64,000 bases of DNA. Source: an uncultured Desulfobacterales bacterium (GTDB lineage: Bacteria > Desulfobacterota > Desulfobacteria > Desulfobacterales > JAHEIW01). The DNA lies in NCBI GenBank assembly GCA_947259495.1, contig CAMYLV010000010.1, forward strand, positions 199,528 to 263,527. The letters are read 5' to 3'. Below the pieces are notes generated by a model. It saw only the letters and a list, made by a program, of their open reading frames with translations. It was not told where the DNA came from and did not search any database. Position numbers and translations under genes: made by a program. Below, in pieces: positions 62,213-64,000 of this stretch; position 1 is the stretch's first letter; the number at the start of each line of letters is the position of its first letter.

Positions 62213-62491
62213 TTAAAAGCAACCATTCAGAGAATTTGTCACGAGCGGGTGATATTTGGTTCGCAAAAGATATCTATCAAAACCTGAAATGATTTAATAA
62301 TAGCCGAAACCCATAATTCAGCTATTTATTATATTGCGTTTAGCAGTCCAAAAATATGGCGGTCATTTTTTTTGGGTTAAAAACTTGCTCGCAAAATCTT
62401 CTTTTACCTTCCAGTCCCCAACATCATCTACAGGAAAGGTACCAGATATATGGATTCATTTGTGATGGGCGAAAATAGATCAGACGAAGAA

Positions 62492-63616
62492 TTACTCCCT
62501 ATACCGATAACCACCTTTTATCCCCTTTTTGGAAAACACAATCTGCCACAACTGATTCCTTCTTGTCCTGAAACAGCCCGCACTTAAAAGAAGATAATAG
62601 GTCCACATACGGTAAAACCTATCGTCATATTTATCTTTGATTTTGGTCCAATTTTTTGTGAAATTGTTGTACCAGGCCATTAAAGTTTTGTCATAATATT
62701 GCCCAAAGCTATGCCAATCCTCGATTAAAAACAATCCCTCGGCTGCCGTGGTGATCTGTTTTGCCGACGGGATCAATGAATTTGGGAAAATATACTTATT
62801 AAGCCACGGATCTGTTGAATTCGCAGAAGTGTTTCCAGCTATCGTATGCAACAAAAAGAGGCCATCTGCTTCTATACATTGGTGGACAACTTTCATAAAA
62901 GTTCTGTAGTTTTTGAACCCCACATGTTCGAACATACCTATCGAAACAATGCGATCAAATTTTTCTTTTAACGCCCTATAATCCTTTAGTTCGATTATAA
63001 CATCAAGCCCTTGGCAGAATTTATTTGCAAATTTCAGCTGCTCTTGGGACACTGTTATGCCATATATATTTACGCCATATTTTTCAGCTGCATATTTTGC
63101 AAAACCACCCCAGCCACACCCAATATCTAAAACCTTCATACCAGACCTTAACCCCATTTTTCGGCATATTAAGTCCAACTTGGCTTCCTGTGCGTCATCG
63201 AGTGTTTTCGCTTTTTTCCAATAACCACAAGAATAGTTTAGCCCTTTGTCCAGCATAACAGAGAAAAGGTTATTGCCGATGTCATAATGCCACTCACCAA
63301 TTACATAAGCTTTTGATCTTTTTTGAGCATTTATTATCTTTGCCTTGAGCTTAACCCACAGGAATTGTATAGTATTTACTTTTACTTTCTTGTGTAACCT
63401 ATCTTTTAAAATTCTTTCAAAGAATTGATCAATGGCTTCACAATCCCACCAGCCATCCATGTAGCTTTCCCCCAGAGCAAGAGAACCTCCTGATAAGACC
63501 CTTTCATAAAAATTGGGGTTGTGTATCCGGATATCCCAGGGTCTGTTCCCATTAATCTGAACATCCGAAGGTTCAAGGATTTTCTGCACAACTTTTTTTA
63601 CTTTCGGCTCCTTCAT
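62492..63616 (-). CDS. cfa: Cyclopropane-fatty-acyl-phospholipid synthase
   Basis: 374 residues. The N-terminal lipid-binding part is WDIRIHNPNFYERVLSGGSL and ALGESYMDGWWDCEAIDQFF, followed by a SAM-dependent methyltransferase domain (HYDIGNNLFSVMLDKGLNYS; MKVLDIGCGWGGFAKYAAEK; VSIGMFEHVGFKNYRTFMKV; WYNNFTKNW). It adds a methylene bridge to unsaturated membrane lipid chains, usually in stationary phase or stress. Slightly shorter than E. coli Cfa (382) but complete. Single gene. Confidence 0.94.
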   Translation of the reverse strand: MKEPKVKKVVQKILEPSDVQINGNRPWDIRIHNPNFYERVLSGGSLALGESYMDGWWDCEAIDQFFERILKDRLHKKVKVNTIQFLWVKLKAKIINAQKRSKAYVIGEWHYDIGNNLFSVMLDKGLNYSCGYWKKAKTLDDAQEAKLDLICRKMGLRSGMKVLDIGCGWGGFAKYAAEKYGVNIYGITVSQEQLKFANKFCQGLDVIIELKDYRALKEKFDRIVSIGMFEHVGFKNYRTFMKVVHQCIEADGLFLLHTIAGNTSANSTDPWLNKYIFPNSLIPSAKQITTAAEGLFLIEDWHSFGQYYDKTLMAWYNNFTKNWTKIKDKYDDRFYRMWTYYLLLSAGCFRTRRNQLWQIVFSKKGIKGGYRYRE

Positions 63617-63942
63617 GTGATTATTTTTTGACCAATTTTAAGCCATCAACTGAATATACGGATCTGGATATCATCACCTATGTAATGTTATCCGTCTTTA
63701 ATTGCCATGTGTTATAGTGCCAGAAAACCAAATATCAGCCAATTGCCGATTTATTGAGAGAAACCCAATATACTTACAGAAGATTACATCTCTTAAACAA
63801 CTTATAACGCCACAATATATTGTTGCGCAGCGAAGATTCAAGGTGCCCGCTGATAGATGTTCCGCCAGGGCAATTGCCCGTTCATCCCGTTGTGATTTGG
63901 ATACCTGCCAATTCGGGTTGTAGATTGCTTCAGTCTAATATT
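63617..63942. other. Gap upstream of cfa
   Basis: 326 bp. The 73-codon plus frame at 63702-63923 shows no family pattern. I see no clear promoter or repeat. Confidence 0.5.
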
Positions 63943-64000
63943 TCAAACAGCACTCGCTTCCTTGATTTGGCGGATGCGGCGTTTAATATAGTCCGTATGG
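63943..64000 (-). CDS. Possible C-terminal end of a gene cut by the window edge
   Basis: On the minus strand the last codons read HTDYIKRRIRQIKEASAV and stop (TGA at 63943-63945). The basic helical ending looks protein-like, but 18 residues are too few to identify or confirm it. Confidence 0.25.
   Translation of the reverse strand, partial: HTDYIKRRIRQIKEASAV

Larger units (their letters stand above)
61411..62491. other. 1.1 kb intergenic region with repeats and a gene remnant
   Basis: No intact gene. In order it holds an AT-rich dispersed repeat (61438-61490), a 53-bp palindromic element (61784-61836), short CAGGCCGGA-AACGAC repeats (61875-61935) and a decayed nucleotidyltransferase fragment on the minus strand (62000-62212). 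The rest is AT-rich with no recognised signal. Confidence 0.6.

Noticed and set aside
62078..62287. 69-codon plus-strand frame
   Set aside because: The opposite strand over the same stretch gives a much better protein-like pattern (nucleotidyltransferase remnant).
1..64000. CRISPR arrays, tRNA or rRNA genes, transposases, phage genes
   Set aside because: I looked for regularly spaced repeats, tRNA-like cloverleaf stretches and recombinase/transposase motifs and found none.

Overview
This window looks like a chromosomal piece of a flagellated, Gram-negative deltaproteobacterium (Desulfobacterota, probably Desulfobacterales-like). The assignment rests on flagellar gene order, sigma-54-dependent regulators, and the style of the housekeeping proteins (short ArgA-type acetyltransferase, long thiolase, FlhF/FlhG/FliA block). 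It is an inference; no rRNA marker is present. No tRNA, rRNA, CRISPR array, transposase or phage gene was seen.

Region 1 (1-31.9 kb, almost all on the minus strand) is one large flagellar locus. In transcription order (right to left) it runs: a FleQ/FlrA-like activator, a FleS/FleR-like two-component pair, flgB-flgC-fliE-fliF-fliG-fliH-fliI-fliJ, fliK-flgD-flgE-flbD, motA-motB-like-motB-fliL-fliM-fliN-fliO-fliP-fliQ-fliR-flhB-flhA-flhF-flhG-fliA, two small conserved genes, then flgF at the left edge. I find sigma-54 (GG-N10-GC) promoters ahead of flgF, motA, fliK, flgB and the FleS-like kinase, which gives a readable hierarchy: activator, then FleSR, then sigma-54 basal-body and hook operons plus fliA, then sigma-28 late genes. 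Two structural genes look damaged: fliG has lost about 30 codons, including the torque helix, and changes frame; fliI changes frame near its N-terminus with about 15 codons missing. These are either real lesions or assembly errors.

Region 2 (30.7-45 kb) begins with an HDOD protein and a small partner. It then has a plus-strand late module: flagellin with a textbook sigma-28 promoter, followed by flbT and flaF, the alphaproteobacterial-type flagellin post-transcriptional regulators. A perfect bidirectional terminator separates this from a convergent 7 kb gene. That gene encodes a 2341-residue protein with five GT2 glycosyltransferase domains, TPR arrays and a truncated GT4 remnant at its N-terminus. 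Beyond it, a TPR/Ig-like protein has its own sigma-28-like promoter, so it probably belongs to the flagellar regulon. Flagellin, FlbT/FlaF, the multi-GT protein and the TPR protein are the best candidate here for an undescribed flagellin-modification or assembly module. An orphan hybrid kinase follows.

Region 3 (45-64 kb) is housekeeping: PBP1A, an ArgA-like acetyltransferase, an unknown 353-residue protein, a VTT membrane protein, a Cys-rich small protein, radC, gpsA, gyrA, an AI-2E family transporter, a 51-residue membrane microprotein, thiolase, a TANGO2/NRDE protein, rarA, der and cyclopropane-fatty-acid synthase. Intergenic spaces hold foldback repeats and a decayed nucleotidyltransferase remnant.
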